Positions 4,974-5,102 of a DNA stretch of 5,102 nucleotides are shown here, in pieces; position 1 is the stretch's first letter; every line of letters begins with the position of its first letter. The translations under genes were made by a program, and so were the position numbers. The notes beneath the pieces are model-generated. The model was not told the DNA's origin and ran no database searches. It saw only the letters and a program-made list of their open reading frames with translations. The DNA comes from Minisyncoccota bacterium (GTDB taxonomy: Bacteria; Verrucomicrobiota; Lentisphaeria; Oligosphaerales; MVZH01), in assembly GCA_021734725.1 (NCBI GenBank), contig JAIPIM010000295.1, positions 1-5,102 of the forward strand. The letters are read 5' to 3'.

Positions 4974-5102
4974 ATGTCAACAGAATCCCAGATCCGCGTT
5001 CTGTCGTCGCATGTGATCAACAAAATCGCGGCGGGAGAAGTCGTGGACCGACCCGCGTCGGTGGCTAAAGAACTGATCGAGAACGCCCTCGACGCCGGTG
5101 CC
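4974..5102 (+). CDS. mutL: DNA mismatch repair protein MutL, N-terminal fragment (cut by window edge)
   Basis: The first 43 codons of MutL. They read IRVLSSHVINKIAAGEVVDR (7-26) followed by PASVAKELIENALDAGA (27-43), the near-invariant ATP-binding start of the GHKL ATPase domain. ELIENALDAGA is motif I, with Glu36 as the general base and Asn37 as a magnesium ligand. MutL couples mismatch recognition by MutS to strand incision in the cytoplasm. The ATG leaves a six-residue tail before the conserved IRVL, which is normal for the family, and no alternative upstream start was found. No Shine-Dalgarno precedes it. It is transcribed away from the minus-strand operon and marks the border between core genome and the accessory sugar genes. 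Confidence 0.97.
   Translation, partial: MSTESQIRVLSSHVINKIAAGEVVDRPASVAKELIENALDAGA

Noticed and set aside
4975..4980. Perfect TTGACA on the minus strand as a -35 box for the operon
   Set aside because: No acceptable -10 box lies 16-18 nt downstream; the hexamer falls inside mutL codons 1-3.

Overview
The window is a slice of a fairly GC-rich bacterial chromosome. It has a tightly packed minus-strand operon of at least six genes, a broken transporter gene at the operon's upstream end, and the start of the DNA mismatch-repair gene mutL facing away on the plus strand. The mix of a Cys-type sulfatase, a UroD-family methyltransferase-like protein, a Gfo/Idh/MocA oxidoreductase and a DUF1861 propeller protein suggests a glycan-degrading bacterium of the PVC superphylum (Lentisphaerota, Planctomycetota) or a relative such as Hydrogenedentota. 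That assignment is inferred from gene content and is not proven by the sequence.

Layout, reading the minus strand in its direction of transcription (right to left): a remnant of a bile-acid:sodium-symporter-family (BASS) gene (4801-4615), a GNAT acetyltransferase (4574-4029), a DUF1861 five-bladed propeller protein (4007-3048), a sulfatase (2984-1491), a small DUF3592 membrane protein (about 1482-1108), a UroD-family protein (1096-140) and the N-terminus of a Gfo/Idh/MocA oxidoreductase (129-1, cut by the window edge). Most junctions are 8 to 21 nt. The one larger gap, 63 nt between the DUF1861 and sulfatase genes, holds two overlapping small hairpins. mutL starts at 4974 on the plus strand and runs off the right edge.

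The operon reads as a cytoplasmic catabolic set for a sulfated, otherwise decorated sugar. The sulfatase would remove sulfate, the DUF1861 protein may act on a glycosidic bond or bind sugar, the oxidoreductase would oxidise or epimerise a sugar, the UroD-like protein may move a methyl group, and the GNAT may acetylate an amine. The substrate is unknown and the pathway is inference. No transporter survives intact in the window, and no sulfatase-maturing enzyme is present.

Points worth a second look: the BASS gene appears to keep only its first and last pieces around a large internal deletion; the DUF3592 gene shows signs of two compensating homopolymer indels and lacks a normal start codon where one is expected; mutL has no Shine-Dalgarno and a promoter-like pair placed so that its transcript would be leaderless; and the DUF1861 gene carries a run of eight G inside its most conserved motif. 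No tRNA, rRNA, CRISPR, insertion sequence or phage feature was seen.
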